Numbered from the stretch's first letter, positions 18,775 to 28,226 are shown. The stretch is 64,000 nucleotides of DNA from Sphingobium fontiphilum (GCF_014196635.1 NZ_JACIEB010000002.1:434001-498000); one strand, 5' to 3'. Made by a program: numbers and translations. Notes: a model not told the origin generated them from the sequence alone.

Positions 18775-20207
18775 TCCCGCGCTACGGTCACATCGTCAAA
18801 GGGCAGCACCCGGTCGCCGATGATCTGCCCCTGCTCATGCCCCTTTCCCGCCAGCAGCACAATGTCGTCCGCCCCGGCATCGGCAATGGCGGCGGCGATG
18901 GCGGCGCGGCGGCCGCCGATCTCGACAGCGCCCGGCGCGCCCGCCATCACGGCGGCGCGAATGGCGGAGGGGTCTTCCGACCGGGGATTGTCGTCGGTGA
19001 CGATCACATGATCGGCCAGTTCCGCCGCCACCCGCCCCATCAGCGGCCGCTTGCCCGTATCGCGATCCCCGCCTGCGCCGAACAGCGCGATCAGGCGACC
19101 TCTGGTGTGCGGGCGCAGCGCCTCGATCGCGGCGCGCAGGCCATCGGGGGTATGGGCATAATCGACATAGACCGGCGCGCCCGCCCGGCTGATGACCGCG
19201 CGTTCCAGACGCCCCCGCACCGGCTGAACGCGGGCCAGACATTCCATGACCTTCGCCGCATCCGCGCCGGTCGCGATGGCGAGGCCGGCGGCGGTCAGCG
19301 CGTTGGCCGCCTGATAGGCGCCGATCAGCGGCAGGTTGACCTTGAACAGCTTGCCTTCGGCCTCGACCTCCATCATCTGGCCCAACTGTGTCGGGGTGCG
19401 GCCCGCCAGATGCACGGCCCGCCCCTTCACCCCGACATCCAGCAGTCGAAGCCCCCGCTTCGCAACCCTCTCGATCACCTTGGCCGACCATTCGTCGTCG
19501 GCCCCCACAACCGCCGCGCCGCCATCGCCCACGACCTCGTCGAACAGGCGCATCTTGGCGTCGAAATAGCTGTCCATGTCGCCATGATAATCGAGATGGT
19601 CGCGCGACAGGTTGGTGAAGGCCCCGGCGATCACCGGCAGCCCTTCGGTGCGATATTGGGCAAGGCCATGGCTCGACGCCTCGAACGCGGCATGGGTGAT
19701 GCCCTCGCGCTTCAACCCCGACATGTTGGACAGGAAAGTGACGATGTCGGGCGTGGTGAGGCCGGTCGACACCTGATCGACGGAGGTGGTGACGCCCAAT
19801 GTGCCGATAGACGCGGAATGATGGCCCAGCATACGCCAGATCTGCCGCACCAGTTCGACAGTCGACGTCTTGCCATTGGTGCCGGTGACGGCGACCGTCA
19901 CGTCCGGAAACGGCGCGAAGAAACGGGCCGCGATCTGCGCGAACAGGCGGCGCGGATTATCGTCGGCAATATGGATCGCCCCTTCCACCCGCGCCTGCGG
20001 CCGGGCGACGATGGCGACGGCCCCGGCGGCGATGGCGGCAGGAATATAATCCTCGCCATTGACACGCAGCCCCTGGAAGGCCCCGAACACGGTTCCCGGC
20101 GCGACCTTGCGATTGTCGATGGCGAAGCCGGTGACCAGCGCATCGGCCCCGCCACCCGGCAGCGCGTCGCCCGACAGCCCCTCGACCAGCGAGCCCAGAC
20201 GCATCAT
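18762..20207 (-). CDS. murE: UDP-MurNAc-L-Ala-D-Glu--diaminopimelate ligase
   Basis: MurE adds the third residue of the stem peptide. The DNPRSEDP motif in the C-terminal domain is the meso-diaminopimelate selectivity signature, so DAP-type peptidoglycan is expected. Other landmarks in the 481 residues are the ATP loop VTGTNGKTSTVEL, the FEASSHGL motif, TNLSRDHLDYHGDMDSYF, and YVDYAHTPDGL. It couples to ftsI (ATGA overlap) and to murF (13-base overlap). Confidence 0.98.
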   Translation of the reverse strand: MMRLGSLVEGLSGDALPGGGADALVTGFAIDNRKVAPGTVFGAFQGLRVNGEDYIPAAIAAGAVAIVARPQARVEGAIHIADDNPRRLFAQIAARFFAPFPDVTVAVTGTNGKTSTVELVRQIWRMLGHHSASIGTLGVTTSVDQVSTGLTTPDIVTFLSNMSGLKREGITHAAFEASSHGLAQYRTEGLPVIAGAFTNLSRDHLDYHGDMDSYFDAKMRLFDEVVGDGGAAVVGADDEWSAKVIERVAKRGLRLLDVGVKGRAVHLAGRTPTQLGQMMEVEAEGKLFKVNLPLIGAYQAANALTAAGLAIATGADAAKVMECLARVQPVRGRLERAVISRAGAPVYVDYAHTPDGLRAAIEALRPHTRGRLIALFGAGGDRDTGKRPLMGRVAAELADHVIVTDDNPRSEDPSAIRAAVMAGAPGAVEIGGRRAAIAAAIADAGADDIVLLAGKGHEQGQIIGDRVLPFDDVTVARECAG

Positions 20208-21913
20208 TCCTCTCCCTTGGCTTTCCAGAGCAGCGGCTTCAGGTCCGAAATCTCCACATCGCGATGCTCGTCGGGCAGCACGCCCAGCATCGGCGCGGTG
20301 CGCTCGATCACCCGTTTCACCACCGGCGCGGCCGTGAAGGCGGCCGTGCGCAGGCCGAATGTTTCGGCATTGCCCTTGGGCTCGTCCATCATGGCGAGCA
20401 CGACATAGCGCGGATTGTCCATCGGGAAAGCGGAGGCGAACGTCGTCACCAGCGAACTCTTGTTATAGCGGCCCTCTTCGGGCTTTTCTGCGGAACCCGT
20501 CTTGCCGCCCACCCGGTAACCCTTGGCGTCGGCGCTACGCCCTGTACCTTCCGCGACGATCATCCGCAACAACTGCCGCATCCGCGCGCTGGTGGCGGCG
20601 GAAAAGACGCGGCGCCCCTGGGGCACATCCTGCGGTTCCAGCCTGCGCAGCGTCGCCGGACGCCACATGCCGCCATTGACCAGCGCGGCATAGGCGCTGG
20701 CCAGATGCAGCGGAGTGACGGCGATGCCATGGCCATAGGACACGGTCATGGTGGTGATGCGGCCCCAACTGCTGGGCCAGATGCCCTTGGCGCGTTCCTT
20801 GAGTTCAATCGCCGGGCGCTGGTCGAAATGCAGTTCGCGATACAGATGCTGGAGCGGCTCGGCGCCCAGTTCATCGGCGATGCGCGCGGTGGCGATGTTG
20901 GAGCTGTGCACCAGCGTTTCGGGCACGTTCAGCCATCGGCGCATCGGGTGGTCGTCCTTGATGCGGAAGCCGGCGACCTGCAACGGTTCGGTCGCGTCAT
21001 AACGCTTGGCCATGGAGGTGACGACGCCCCGGTCCATCGCCGCGCCGATGGAGAGCGGCTTGAAGGTCGAACCCAGTTCGTAACGGGCCTGCACCATATG
21101 GTTGCAGCGCGGCGATTCGCTGCACTTGGCGTTGGGGTAGGATTTGAGCTTATTGGGGTCGAACACCGGGATCGACGCCATGGCGATCACTTCGCCGGTG
21201 TTCGCGTCCAGCACGATCCCGCCCGCGCCCTTGGCGCTCTGCGCCACCATCTGCGCGTAAAGCTCGCTTTCCAGCGCCGCCTGCACCCGGCTGTCGATGG
21301 AAATGGCGAAGGGCTTGCCGCGCAACGCCGGATCGGTCAGCCGGTCGTTGAACGCGGCCTCCACCCCCATGCCGCCGGTGCCGTCCGCCTTGGGCGCAAA
21401 GCCCAGCACATGCGCCGCCAGCGTCCGTTGCGGGTAGAGCCGCTCCTTCTCGCGCGGAAATTCGATGCCGATCTCGCCCAGTGCGTTCACCGCCGCCACC
21501 TGTTCGGGCAGCGCCCGGCGACGCAGATAGGCCCAGCCCTTGCCGGTCAGCTTGGCATAGAGCGCATCCTCCGCCTCGTCGGGGAAAATCTCGTGCAGCT
21601 TGCGCGCCAGTTCGCGCGGATCGCCGATCAGCTTCGACGGACGCACCGCGATCGACCAGGCGTCCATCGTACGCGCCAGCGGCTCGCCATTGCGGTCGGT
21701 GATGTCGGCGCGGGCAGGCGCCATTATGCCGACGCCGTCACTCGCGCCGCCGCCAGCGAAAATCCCGACCCAGCTCAGCCGCACCACGACAATCATGGTG
21801 ATCGCCACGAACAGCAATAGCAGCAGCATCAGCCGGTTATGGGCGATGGCGGTCCGGTTGACGCGTTGCCGCCCGGCGCGGACATGCGGCGGCTGGACGA
21901 TGACGGTGGCCAT
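20204..21913 (-). CDS. ftsI: Penicillin-binding protein 3 (FtsI), septal transpeptidase
   Basis: FtsI is the class B PBP that cross-links septal peptidoglycan together with FtsW. The 569 residues begin with a basic cytoplasmic tail and one transmembrane helix at about 28-52. A pedestal domain follows (ADITDRNGEPLA at about 69). The transpeptidase domain has all three active-site motifs: STFK at 282-285 (catalytic Ser282), SSN at 337-339 and KTG at 471-473. It overlaps ftsL by one base and murE by four. Confidence 0.98.
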   Translation of the reverse strand: MATVIVQPPHVRAGRQRVNRTAIAHNRLMLLLLLFVAITMIVVVRLSWVGIFAGGGASDGVGIMAPARADITDRNGEPLARTMDAWSIAVRPSKLIGDPRELARKLHEIFPDEAEDALYAKLTGKGWAYLRRRALPEQVAAVNALGEIGIEFPREKERLYPQRTLAAHVLGFAPKADGTGGMGVEAAFNDRLTDPALRGKPFAISIDSRVQAALESELYAQMVAQSAKGAGGIVLDANTGEVIAMASIPVFDPNKLKSYPNAKCSESPRCNHMVQARYELGSTFKPLSIGAAMDRGVVTSMAKRYDATEPLQVAGFRIKDDHPMRRWLNVPETLVHSSNIATARIADELGAEPLQHLYRELHFDQRPAIELKERAKGIWPSSWGRITTMTVSYGHGIAVTPLHLASAYAALVNGGMWRPATLRRLEPQDVPQGRRVFSAATSARMRQLLRMIVAEGTGRSADAKGYRVGGKTGSAEKPEEGRYNKSSLVTTFASAFPMDNPRYVVLAMMDEPKGNAETFGLRTAAFTAAPVVKRVIERTAPMLGVLPDEHRDVEISDLKPLLWKAKGEE

Positions 21914-22554
21914 CAGCGGTCCTTCTTGCGCTCACGCGCGGCGCGCGCGCTCAAATCGCCCAGCGTATTGTCGTCCAGCAACTTGGCGTCCAGCATCGCC
22001 ATGCGCTCCGCCCGGCGCGCGACCGGATTGGGACGGGATGTGTCGGCGGGATCGGCCTTCACCTTGGCCTTGGCGGCGGGCGCAGCGGCGGCCGGGACAT
22101 CGTCCTGCGCATGGGCGGTGCGGATGATCGCGATGTCGCTGCTGATCTGGCTGGCGGCGGGGCTCGCAGGCGCGGCCTGCGGGGCGGAGGGCAGGTCCGC
22201 GGGGGTTTCCACCATCGCCACCATCACTGGCGGGGCGACATAGGCGGGGCCGTTGGGCTGAATGCCGTCCAGCCGGGCGAGCGCCCGCTCCCCCTCCAGA
22301 TATTGCTGAGCGGTGGGCGTGGTGTAGAGGAAATCCTCCGCATTCCAGCGTTCAAGCTGTCGCATGGAGGCGCGCGCGCCAAATTCCGTTTCCAGATACC
22401 GGATGTCGGCGCGGGCAGCCTCGATCCGCGCCCGCACCCGCATCAACTCATTGCGCTCGGTGCCGACGCCCAGCGACACCAGATAGGTCGCCAGCGCGCC
22501 CAGCGCGACCAGCAACACCCAGAACAGGCTCTGCAACCGCTTGACGGCGATCAT
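21913..22554 (-). CDS. ftsL: FtsL-like division protein, extended C-terminus
   Basis: The position between rsmH and ftsI, a short cytoplasmic start, one transmembrane segment at about residues 10-30 ([20 protein letters not shown]) and a following coiled-coil-like stretch ([26 protein letters not shown]) identify this as FtsL, which joins FtsQ and FtsB to activate FtsWI. At 213 residues it is about twice the length of E. coli FtsL. The extra part (about 105-213) is Ala/Pro-rich and probably disordered, ending in a charged tail. Sequence conservation in this family is low, so the call leans on context and architecture. Confidence 0.88.
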   Translation of the reverse strand: MIAVKRLQSLFWVLLVALGALATYLVSLGVGTERNELMRVRARIEAARADIRYLETEFGARASMRQLERWNAEDFLYTTPTAQQYLEGERALARLDGIQPNGPAYVAPPVMVAMVETPADLPSAPQAAPASPAASQISSDIAIIRTAHAQDDVPAAAAPAAKAKVKADPADTSRPNPVARRAERMAMLDAKLLDDNTLGDLSARAARERKKDR

Positions 22555-23519
22555 CGCACAACACTCCTGGCGGTAAGGGAAGCGGGAACCGGGGCGGCGG
22601 TGCGGACGGCGCTGCGCAGCGTGGCGGAACGGGCGCGGGGATTGCGCGTCAGTTCCGCCATGCCGGGGCGCACGGCCTTGGCCGGGCGGTGAAATGTGGG
22701 GGCAAAGGTCGCCGTTCGCTCGGGCATATGGCGCGAGCCGCTCGATTCGCCGCCGCTGCGCCCCCGCAGGAACTGCTTGACGATCCGGTCCTCCAGACTG
22801 TGGAAGGTGACGATCGCCAGCCGTCCGCCCTCGACCAGCAGCGCCTCGGCCGCCTCCAGCGCGCGCTCCAGCTCCTCCAGTTCGCGGTTCACATGGATGC
22901 GGATCGCCTGAAAGGCGCGAGTCGCCGGATCCTTCTTCTCGTGCGGCTTGTGGCCCAGCGCGCGGCGTACCACGGCCGCCAGTTCGCCCGTGCGCTCCAG
23001 CGGCCGGGCTTCGACGATGGCGCGCGCCACGCGGCGCGAACGCGGCTCCTCGCCATAACGGTAGAGGACGTCGGCGATCTCCTGCTCCGGGGCGGTGTTC
23101 AGGAAATCGGCGGCGCTCTCGCCCGTCTGGCTCATCGTCATCAGCAGCGGCCCGTCCGACTGGAACGAAAAGCCGCGATCCGCCCGGTCGAGCTGCATCG
23201 ACGACACGCCGATGTCGAGCACCACGCCCGCCACCTTGTCGATGCCGCGCTCCGCCAGCAATTCCGCCATGCGTGAAAATTCGCCCTCGATCAGGGCAAT
23301 GCCGTGGGCGTCGGCCACAGCCCGCCCTTCACGGATCGCGTCGGGGTCGCGATCAAAGGCGAAAACTTGCGCGCCCGCGCGCGCCATCGCGCTGGAATAG
23401 CCGCCTGCGCCGAATGTGCCGTCGACATGCACCTCGCCCGGGGCAATGGCGAGGGCGGCGAGCACTTCATCCAGCAATACGGGGACATGGGCGGCGGCGG
23501 GGGCTTCGACCCGGCTCAC
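22551..23519 (-). CDS. rsmH: 16S rRNA (cytosine-1402-N4) methyltransferase
   Basis: RsmH (MraW) methylates N4 of C1402 in the decoding centre of 16S rRNA. The 322 residues show [13 protein letters not shown], the SAM-binding [32 protein letters not shown], and the C-terminal [14 protein letters not shown], all typical of the family. Translation starts at GTG overlapping the mraZ stop (GTGA). The last four bases overlap the ftsL start. Confidence 0.97.
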   Translation of the reverse strand: MSRVEAPAAAHVPVLLDEVLAALAIAPGEVHVDGTFGAGGYSSAMARAGAQVFAFDRDPDAIREGRAVADAHGIALIEGEFSRMAELLAERGIDKVAGVVLDIGVSSMQLDRADRGFSFQSDGPLLMTMSQTGESAADFLNTAPEQEIADVLYRYGEEPRSRRVARAIVEARPLERTGELAAVVRRALGHKPHEKKDPATRAFQAIRIHVNRELEELERALEAAEALLVEGGRLAIVTFHSLEDRIVKQFLRGRSGGESSGSRHMPERTATFAPTFHRPAKAVRPGMAELTRNPRARSATLRSAVRTAAPVPASLTARSVVR

Positions 23520-24013
23520 TTGATCGCTCCCGCTGCGCGCTGTTCCAGCCAGCGGCGCGCCTTGTTGCGGATCAGCATTGGCCGTTCGGGGCTGTCGGCC
23601 AGCCGTTGCGGATCCCAGATCTGGAAATAGCGGCCCACGCCATAGAAGAAGGCGGCGTCGGTGATGCCCGCCTCCTCCTTGATGTCGGGGTGCAGCGCAA
23701 AACGGCCGCCATCGTCGAAATTCACGTCCTCGATCGTGCCGAGACGCCTTTCATGTTCCAGATCGGCGTTGAAGGCCCGCCCCGCCTCGCGCGCGGCGCG
23801 CTCCATTTCCTCCACCTCGGTGAACAGGTGCAGTTTGTGGGACAGACCAAAGCCGGTGGCGCAACCATTGTCAAAATGGATGGACAGGCACAGGCGATTG
23901 TCGCCGCCGCTGGCCATCCGGACCAGCTTGCGCATCTCCAGGGGCAGCACGAACCGGCCCTTGCCGTCCGCGACGCTGAATGCGTTGCCCGAATAGAGAA
24001 TGAGTTCCGACAC
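23516..24013 (-). CDS. mraZ: MraZ transcriptional regulator
   Basis: MraZ is an AbrB-like DNA-binding protein that, where studied (E. coli, Mycoplasma), controls its own dcw operon through TGGG-type repeats. The 165 residues contain two SpoVT/AbrB-like halves: [20 protein letters not shown] near the N-terminus and [17 protein letters not shown] in the second half. The annotated start is GTG; its ribosome-binding site (CAGGG) is unusually close, so the start is less certain than the identity. Matching phased repeats lie 140-210 bases upstream. Confidence 0.93.
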   Translation of the reverse strand: MSELILYSGNAFSVADGKGRFVLPLEMRKLVRMASGGDNRLCLSIHFDNGCATGFGLSHKLHLFTEVEEMERAAREAGRAFNADLEHERRLGTIEDVNFDDGGRFALHPDIKEEAGITDAAFFYGVGRYFQIWDPQRLADSPERPMLIRNKARRWLEQRAAGAIK

Positions 24014-24150
24014 CCCTGAAAAATCGCCCTGTTGCGGGGGCGCAGGCCTCCCGCCGCCGGAACCGCGATTGCGACGCCCGGCGCACAGGACTCACCAAAG
24101 CCTGAGATCCCCAATGCCGATTTACGTATCAAGCATCCGGGTCGGTGAAA

Positions 24151-24221
24151 AGGGAAAAAGCGGGCAAAGCTGGGAAAAGCTGTTCAAACCTGGTTTTCAA
24201 GCCAATTCCCATCTATTCCCA
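24151..24221. promoter_or_regulatory. Phased GGG repeats, probable MraZ boxes
   Basis: On the minus strand, TGGGAAT occurs twice exactly ten bases apart (24221-24215 and 24211-24205). On the plus strand three decamers follow head to tail: AGGGAAAAAG, CGGGCAAAGC and TGGGAAAAGC (24151-24180). MraZ of E. coli binds TGGG repeats with 5-base spacers, which is the same ten-base phase. The site lies between 138 and 208 bases upstream of mraZ. The rest of 24014-24473 shows no other feature I can support. Confidence 0.6.
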
Positions 24222-24473
24222 GTTCGGATCGTCGTCGTCCCCTGGCGCGACATCCTCGGATTTCAGCCATTTCGCGACCCGCGCCCATGCCCGCCCCAAC
24301 TCTGCCCATCCCAGCCCGGCCCAAAGCATTGCAGGCACGGGCGCGCGCCATCACTCCGGCGTCGGGGCGCGGACGGATGGGGGAGAGAAACAGATGCGAA
24401 CGGGCGCCGGAAACGGCGGCGATCAACATCCGCAAAGCGCCATCGAACCATGCCGCCACCGACAGCCGGCGAT

Positions 24474-24773
24474 TCACGGCTTTGGCTGGTCGTTATCGAT
24501 GGGTTGGGTAAGGTTGGGATCGGGCACCAGATCCGGCACCACTTGCGCCTGATCGGCGGCGGGCTGCACGCCCAGTTCCACCAGCGGCTCCTTGGGCGCG
24601 ACCGCATTGGCGGACAGGGTCGGCACGGCTGGCGGCGGCGCGGCGGCGTCGCCAAGCCGCGCCTTGTCGATGACGATGCTGGCCAGCCCGACAAGCAGGA
24701 TGACGCCGGCCACCCCGGTCAGGCCGATCTGGATTCGCTGCAACGCTTCCTGGCGGCGATCATGCTGTGCCAT
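24474..24773 (-). CDS. Small single-pass membrane protein, unknown function
   Basis: I do not recognise this 99-residue protein. A polar N-terminus (MAQHDRRQEALQRIQIG) is followed by one transmembrane segment at about 18-36 (VAGVILLVGLASIVI) and a Pro/Ala-rich tail ending in KP, probably periplasmic. The gene follows cysK by 45 bases on the same strand and probably shares its transcript. A Gly/Ala-rich AGGAAGG stands 13-14 bases before the ATG. Codon use looks like that of neighbouring genes. Confidence 0.6.
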   Translation of the reverse strand: MAQHDRRQEALQRIQIGLTGVAGVILLVGLASIVIDKARLGDAAAPPPAVPTLSANAVAPKEPLVELGVQPAADQAQVVPDLVPDPNLTQPIDNDQPKP

Positions 24774-24818
24774 GACGGCTTGTCGGCCTTCCTGCTGTCG
24801 CCGCGATCCGCGCGACGA

Positions 24819-25814
24819 TCAATCCTTTTGCGCCAGCCAGGGGAAGATGGTCAAGCCCTTCGCCGCCAGCCATTCTCGGTTGTAAAGGGTCGACAGGTAA
24901 CGGAAGCCGGTGTCGCACAGGATGGTGACAACCCGCTTGCCCGGCCCCAACCGCCGACCCAGCGCCACCGCGCCAGCGACATTGATGCCCGACGACAGGC
25001 CCAGGCACAGCCCTTCCTCGCTCAGCAGGCGGCGGACCCACTCCAGCCCTTCCTCATCGGAAATTTGGAACTGAGTGTCGATCGGCGCGCCGTCCAGATT
25101 GGCGGTGATGCGCCCCTGTCCAATGCCTTCGGCCACCGAACTGCCCTCGGCCTTCAATTCGCCATGGGCGTAATAATTGTAAAGCGCCGCGCCAAAGGGA
25201 TCGGTCAGCGCGATGGTGATATCCTCGTCATGCGCCTTGAGGCCAAGGCCAACGCCCGCAATCGTGCCGCCGGTGCCCGCCGCGCAGGTGAAGCCGTCGA
25301 TCCGGCCGTCCATCTGGGTCCAGATTTCCTCGGCCGTGCCGACGATATGCGCCTTGCGATTGGCGATATTGTCGAACTGGTTGGCCCAGATCGCGCCCGG
25401 CGTCTCTTCCGCGATCCGGCGCGAGGTATGGACGAAATGGCCGGGGTTGGAATAGGCTGCGGCCGGCACCGTCACCAGTTCCGCGCCCAGCGCGCGCAGC
25501 GTGTCCATCTTCTCGCGGCTCTGGGTTTCAGGCATGACGATGATCGTCTTATACCCCTTGGCGTTGGCGACCAGCGCCAGGCCGATGCCGGTATTGCCCG
25601 CCGTGCCCTCGACGATCGTGCCGCCGGGCTGCAACAGCCCCTTTTCCTCGGCATCGTTGACGATGAACAGGGCGGCGCGATCCTTCACCGATGCGCCGGG
25701 ATTGGCGAATTCGCACTTGGCGTAAATGTCGCATCCGCTGGCTTGGGAAGGACCGGCAAGGCGCACGAGCGGGGTGTTGCCGATCAGGTCGAGGCTGTTG
25801 TTCTGGACGAGCAT
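24819..25814 (-). CDS. cysK: Cysteine synthase (O-acetylserine sulfhydrylase)
   Basis: This PLP enzyme makes cysteine from O-acetylserine and sulfide. The 331 residues include LIGNTPLVRL at the N-terminus, the PLP lysine (Lys44) in NPGASVKDRAALF, the substrate loop EGTAGNTGIGLA, and the PLP phosphate site AAGTGGTIAGVGLGLK. A Ser-Ser-Gly-containing loop lies near the C-terminus. The thiol-lyase relatives cystathionine beta-synthase and CysM share this fold, so the exact substrate is inferred. The ATG giving MLVQNNSLD is preferred over a TTG 12 codons upstream, because homologues start close to the IGNTP motif. Confidence 0.9.
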   Translation of the reverse strand: MLVQNNSLDLIGNTPLVRLAGPSQASGCDIYAKCEFANPGASVKDRAALFIVNDAEEKGLLQPGGTIVEGTAGNTGIGLALVANAKGYKTIIVMPETQSREKMDTLRALGAELVTVPAAAYSNPGHFVHTSRRIAEETPGAIWANQFDNIANRKAHIVGTAEEIWTQMDGRIDGFTCAAGTGGTIAGVGLGLKAHDEDITIALTDPFGAALYNYYAHGELKAEGSSVAEGIGQGRITANLDGAPIDTQFQISDEEGLEWVRRLLSEEGLCLGLSSGINVAGAVALGRRLGPGKRVVTILCDTGFRYLSTLYNREWLAAKGLTIFPWLAQKD

Positions 25815-25996
25815 GGCGACGGCATAGCGGAGCGTGCGGCGCTTTGCCAAGCAAGGGAATGTCCATCCGCGCCAAGTCGCGCTTTGGCCCTGGGGAAGGC
25901 GCGCGCGTTAATATTTGCGCGCCAGCCTGTCTCATCCCGGCACGCCCCGAAATCGGGGCAGGAAAGAATAAGGATTTTGCGCTAAGGGCCGGGACG

Positions 25997-26947
25997 ATGA
26001 AAGCGCATGCGATGGATAAGGCATTGATAGGTCGAGTGACGGCGCTGCTCGTCGCGCTGGCGCTGCTTGTCGTGCCGCATCTGCTGCCCGCCGCGCCGCT
26101 CGACCTGCTATCGGGCGCGCCCACCACGCCCGACCGCACCGAAAGCGCGAATCAGAATTTCCCCGGCTCCGCCTTCTTCTTCGCCGAAGGCGCTTTCGAT
26201 CCGGTTCCCGGCGCGCAGCCCGCCCCCCACCTGCTGAAACTCGCCCGGCAGGTGACGAGCGCGCCCGCCATATCGTTCCGGGGCGCCACCGCCCTCGACA
26301 GCTATCGGGCGATGAATTGCCTGACCTCCGCCATCTATTATGAAGCCGCGAACGAACCGGACGAGGGCCAGCGCGCCGTCGCGCAGGTGGTGCTCAACCG
26401 CGTGCGTAGCCCGCTATGGCCCAACACCGTCTGCGGCGTCGTCTATGAAGGGTCGGAACGCACCGACATGCTGTGCCAGTTCACCTTCAGTTGCGATGGC
26501 GCCATGGCCCGCACCCCGCAGGCCGCCCAATGGGCGCGCGCACGTCGCGTGGCGCAGGATGCGCTGGCCGGGGCCGTCTATGCGCCGGTCGGCTTGGCGA
26601 CCCATTATCACACGCTGGCGGTGCGCCCCAACTGGTCGGGCACGCTGACCCCGGTCGCCGTGGTGGGCGCCCATATCTTTTATCGCCTGCCCGGCCCGCG
26701 CGGCCTGCCGTCGGCCTTTTCCATCCGCTATGCCGGGCGCGAATGGCTTTCCGGTCCAGCGCGGCGGGACTGGTCGGCCCGTCCAATGCCCGCCGCCCCG
26801 CGTGAAATCATGGGACCGGCGCCATATTATACGGTCCCCGCCGCGCCCATCCCTGGCGCGCGTGCGTCGGGTGCAAAGCCGCAGGAAAGCCTGCCGGAAT
26901 CGACGATCCGGCCGGAATGGCGCAACACCGGCCAGCCCATAATCTGA
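25997..26947 (+). CDS. SleB-family cell wall hydrolase
   Basis: The 316-residue protein has an N-terminal signal or anchor segment (about residues 8-32) and a SleB-type (Hydrolase_2) domain at about 95-235. Its signature is CLTSAIYYEAANEPDEGQRA with the likely catalytic Glu, followed by VVLNRVRSPLWPNTVCGVVYEG and CQFTFSCDG. Family members cleave peptidoglycan, classically as lytic transglycosylases in spore germination; in non-sporulating proteobacteria the role is periplasmic wall remodelling. The C-terminal 80 residues are Pro-rich. The start MKAHAMDKALIG has a second in-frame ATG five codons on. Confidence 0.85.
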   Translation: MKAHAMDKALIGRVTALLVALALLVVPHLLPAAPLDLLSGAPTTPDRTESANQNFPGSAFFFAEGAFDPVPGAQPAPHLLKLARQVTSAPAISFRGATALDSYRAMNCLTSAIYYEAANEPDEGQRAVAQVVLNRVRSPLWPNTVCGVVYEGSERTDMLCQFTFSCDGAMARTPQAAQWARARRVAQDALAGAVYAPVGLATHYHTLAVRPNWSGTLTPVAVVGAHIFYRLPGPRGLPSAFSIRYAGREWLSGPARRDWSARPMPAAPREIMGPAPYYTVPAAPIPGARASGAKPQESLPESTIRPEWRNTGQPII

Positions 26948-27027
26948 TCTTTTTGCTGTTAACGCTGGGCCAACCATCGAAGCGGCTGGAATCGCGCCTT
27001 AATATTTTCCAAAATTTTTCGGGTGCG

Positions 27028-27161
27028 CGGGAACCCTTTTGGTCCGTCGAGGGTTCTTGTCTTCGGATAGCAAATCTTTTGCCCCCCGCTCTTGCTATCC
27101 ACAAATGATGGGCCTGGAACGCAAATCCCCCCCCCGACGCGTTCCAGGCCCAAAATTTTTT
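27028..27161 (+). ncRNA. Probable small RNA, three hairpins with C-rich loops
   Basis: The 339-base gap between the SleB gene and the entericidin gene holds three consecutive hairpins. SL1 is 27028-27059 (GAACCC/GGGTTC plus three outer pairs). SL2 is 27065-27100 (perfect GGATAGCAA/TTGCTATCC), with a loop containing GCCCCCCGC. SL3 is 27110-27151 (perfect 13-base GGGCCTGGAACGC stem), with a loop of nine C residues, followed by T6. This is the layout of a small RNA ending in an intrinsic terminator; the C-rich loops could pair with Shine-Dalgarno sequences. No promoter is convincing, and the 3' UTR of the SleB gene is an alternative. Confidence 0.5.
27110..27161 (+). terminator. Intrinsic terminator
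   Basis: A perfect 13-base-pair stem (27110-27122 with 27139-27151) is followed by AAAA and then T6 at 27156-27161. It ends either the SleB gene transcript, 163 bases upstream, or the small RNA proposed here. Confidence 0.85.
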
Positions 27162-27286
27162 CGCCCAATCCCAATCAGCCATTCCCCCGCCGCCAGCGCT
27201 TGCTGGAACGCGCCGCCGAAATGCGCGTTACCACCCTCGCCCCGGAACGGCCGCTCCCCTCTGCGGCCGACATGAGGAGACAGACT

Positions 27287-27415
27287 ATGACCAAGAAATG
27301 GATCGCCGCCCTGATGCTGTCGGGATCGCTGATGCTCGCCGCCTGCAACACTGTTGAGGGCGCCGGCCGCGACGTGCAAAGCGCGGGGAAGGCTGTGGAA
27401 GACGCGGCAGATTAA
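27287..27415 (+). CDS. Entericidin-type small lipoprotein
   Basis: This 42-residue protein has a lysine start, a hydrophobic core and a lipobox (LMLAAC, lipid-modified Cys20), followed by NTVEGAGRDVQSAGKAVEDA. That is the pattern of the entericidin A/B family: tiny cell-envelope lipoproteins, studied as a toxin/antidote pair in E. coli, whose role in alphaproteobacteria is largely unknown. The ATG has a TGAGGAGACA ribosome-binding site. Only one copy is present. It converges on tatC. Confidence 0.88.
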   Translation: MTKKWIAALMLSGSLMLAACNTVEGAGRDVQSAGKAVEDAAD

Positions 27416-27452
27416 ATCCGCGAGGAGAGCGGGCGGCGGCGCATGCGCGCGA

Positions 27453-28226
27453 TCAGGCGGGGTCTGCCGCCGCCGCTTCCTTCGCCTGTCGGCGGTCGGT
27501 GAACCAGATCGCTATGATCGTGATTTCGTAGAGCAGCAGCAGCGGGATGGCGAGCATCAGCTGCGACACCACATCGGGTGGGGTCAGCACCGCCGCCAGA
27601 ATGAAGGCCGCAACGATCATGTAGCGGCGCAAACCGATCAACTGCGCGCGGGTGACGAACCCCGCCCGGTTGAGCAGCATGAGCAATACCGGCATCAGGA
27701 AACTGATGCCAAAGGCCAGGATGAACTGCATCACCAGCGTCAGATAGGCGTCGGTGCTGGGCAGCGCCTCCACCTCCAGGCCGCCGCTGTTGCCCTGAAA
27801 TTGCAGGAAGAAATGGAAGGCCGTGGGCATCACCACATAATAGGCCAGCGCCGCGCCCATGGTGAAGAGCACCGGCGTCATCACCAGAAAGGGCAGCAGC
27901 GCCTTCTTCTCCTTCGCGTAAAGCCCCGGCGCGACAAAGGCCCAGAGCTGGTTGGCGATGATCGGGAAGGACAGCAGGAAAGCGCCGAAAAACGCCACTT
28001 TCACCTGCACGAAAAAGGCTTCGTACAATTTGGTGTAGACGAGCCGCCCGCCGCCGTCGCCAAAGGCTTCCTTCAACGGCTGCACCAGAAAGGCGAAGAG
28101 ATGTTCGGAAAAATAGAAACAGACCGCGCCGGTGATGACCAGCGCATAGACGCATTTGAGCAGGCGCGAACGCAGTTCGATGAGATGGTCGAGCAAGGGC
28201 GCCTTGCTGTCGTCAATATCCATCAT
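27453..28226 (-). CDS. tatC: Sec-independent protein translocase TatC
   Basis: TatC is the six-helix core of the twin-arginine translocase and recognises the RR signal. The 257 residues contain [13 protein letters not shown] at the N-terminus, [30 protein letters not shown] in the first periplasmic/transmembrane region, the [11 protein letters not shown] helix, and the late [29 protein letters not shown] segment. It overlaps tatB by four bases in a tatA-tatB-tatC operon. Two probable Tat substrates (the aminotransferases at 38812-41259) lie in the same window. Confidence 0.97.
   Translation of the reverse strand: MMDIDDSKAPLLDHLIELRSRLLKCVYALVITGAVCFYFSEHLFAFLVQPLKEAFGDGGGRLVYTKLYEAFFVQVKVAFFGAFLLSFPIIANQLWAFVAPGLYAKEKKALLPFLVMTPVLFTMGAALAYYVVMPTAFHFFLQFQGNSGGLEVEALPSTDAYLTLVMQFILAFGISFLMPVLLMLLNRAGFVTRAQLIGLRRYMIVAAFILAAVLTPPDVVSQLMLAIPLLLLYEITIIAIWFTDRRQAKEAAAADPA

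Noticed and set aside
24184..24477. A GTG-started open frame (97 codons, minus strand) overlapping the end of the small membrane-protein gene
   Set aside because: Its last part runs through the phased MraZ-type repeats, it is Arg/Gly-rich with no recognisable domain, and it has no ribosome-binding site of its own. A coupled small gene is possible but not supported.
27028..27161. 6S RNA as identity of the three-hairpin RNA
   Set aside because: 6S RNA is one long irregular hairpin with a central bubble; here there are three separate stems and a terminator.
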